In this document: positions 34,756 through 34,792 of the stretch, one piece after another
Position numbering within the stretch: the stretch's first letter is position 1
How the letters are laid out: every line of letters starts with the position of its first letter
DNA from: Burkholderiales bacterium
Lineage (GTDB): Bacteria; Pseudomonadota; Gammaproteobacteria; Burkholderiales; Burkholderiaceae_C
Assembly: GCA_947372225.1 (NCBI GenBank)
Contig: CANBSV010000019.1
Location: 1 to 34,792 of the forward strand
Length of the DNA stretch: 34,792 nucleotides
Direction of reading: 5' to 3'
Translations under genes and position numbers: made by a program
The notes under the pieces: model-generated
Databases searched by the model: none
Seen by the model: the letters and a program-made list of their open reading frames with translations, nothing else
Told to the model about the DNA's origin: nothing

Positions 34756-34792
34756 TCAGCGCGCTGCGGTGCGCTCGCTCACCACGCGAGGG
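34756..34792 (-). CDS. pilQ: Probable secretin PilQ, last 11 codons only
   Basis: On the minus strand the edge reads PRVVSERTAAR followed by TGA. Secretins of the PilQ family typically end shortly after a (F/I)LTPRVV motif, and pilQ usually precedes aroK in betaproteobacteria. With only 11 codons the call rests on this motif and on gene order, so it is tentative. The stop is 35 bases before the aroK TTG. Confidence 0.6.
   Translation of the reverse strand, partial: PRVVSERTAAR

Overview
The window reads as chromosomal backbone of a high-GC betaproteobacterium, most likely in the order Burkholderiales. This rests on gene order and protein style: pilQ-aroK-aroB-dgt, gltBD, mlaFEDACB, a YadGH-type ABC exporter, ibaG/bolA, murA, and hisG (short form)-hisD-hisC-hisB-hisH. 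No database was searched, so the genus is left open. The DNA is almost entirely coding. The largest gap is about 220 bases, and no tRNA, rRNA or CRISPR array was seen.

Layout. From 1 to 5.6 kb, on the minus strand, murA leads into hisG-hisD-hisC-hisB-hisH. The junctions are overlapping or nearly so (ATGA at hisG/hisD, GTGA at hisB/hisH), and hisH runs off the left edge. From 5.7 to 7.7 kb, also minus, lie an ABC-2 type ATPase and permease followed by an IbaG/BolA protein. From 7.85 to 11.6 kb there is an M20 amidohydrolase on the plus strand facing a minus-strand tal-pgi pair. From 11.75 to 15.6 kb, minus, is the complete mlaFEDACB operon for phospholipid transport between the outer and inner membrane. 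From 15.76 to 22.06 kb, minus, gltB-gltD encode NADPH-dependent glutamate synthase behind a good sigma-70-like promoter.

From 22.1 to 31.8 kb the style changes. A pair of REP-like palindromes lies next to a gene for a REP-associated transposase (RAYT) relative that has lost its catalytic residues. Divergent from it is a plus-strand minor-pilin operon: pilE-fimT-pilV-pilW-pilX-pilY1, then a TonB-family gene. From 31.85 kb to the right edge, minus, come dgt, aroB, aroK and the last 11 codons of a probable pilQ, so the minor pilins lie beside the pilus-assembly genes.

How it works together. The his genes, aroBK, tal-pgi and gltBD supply histidine, aromatic precursors, sugar phosphates and glutamate. 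murA and mla build and maintain the envelope. The pil genes encode the priming and tip complex of a type IV pilus. Most of the window is ordinary housekeeping. The parts worth a second look are the 22-31.8 kb block: the inactivated RAYT homologue with its REP-like pair, the large insertion in PilY1, and a TonB with an intact energy-coupling motif at the end of a pilin operon.
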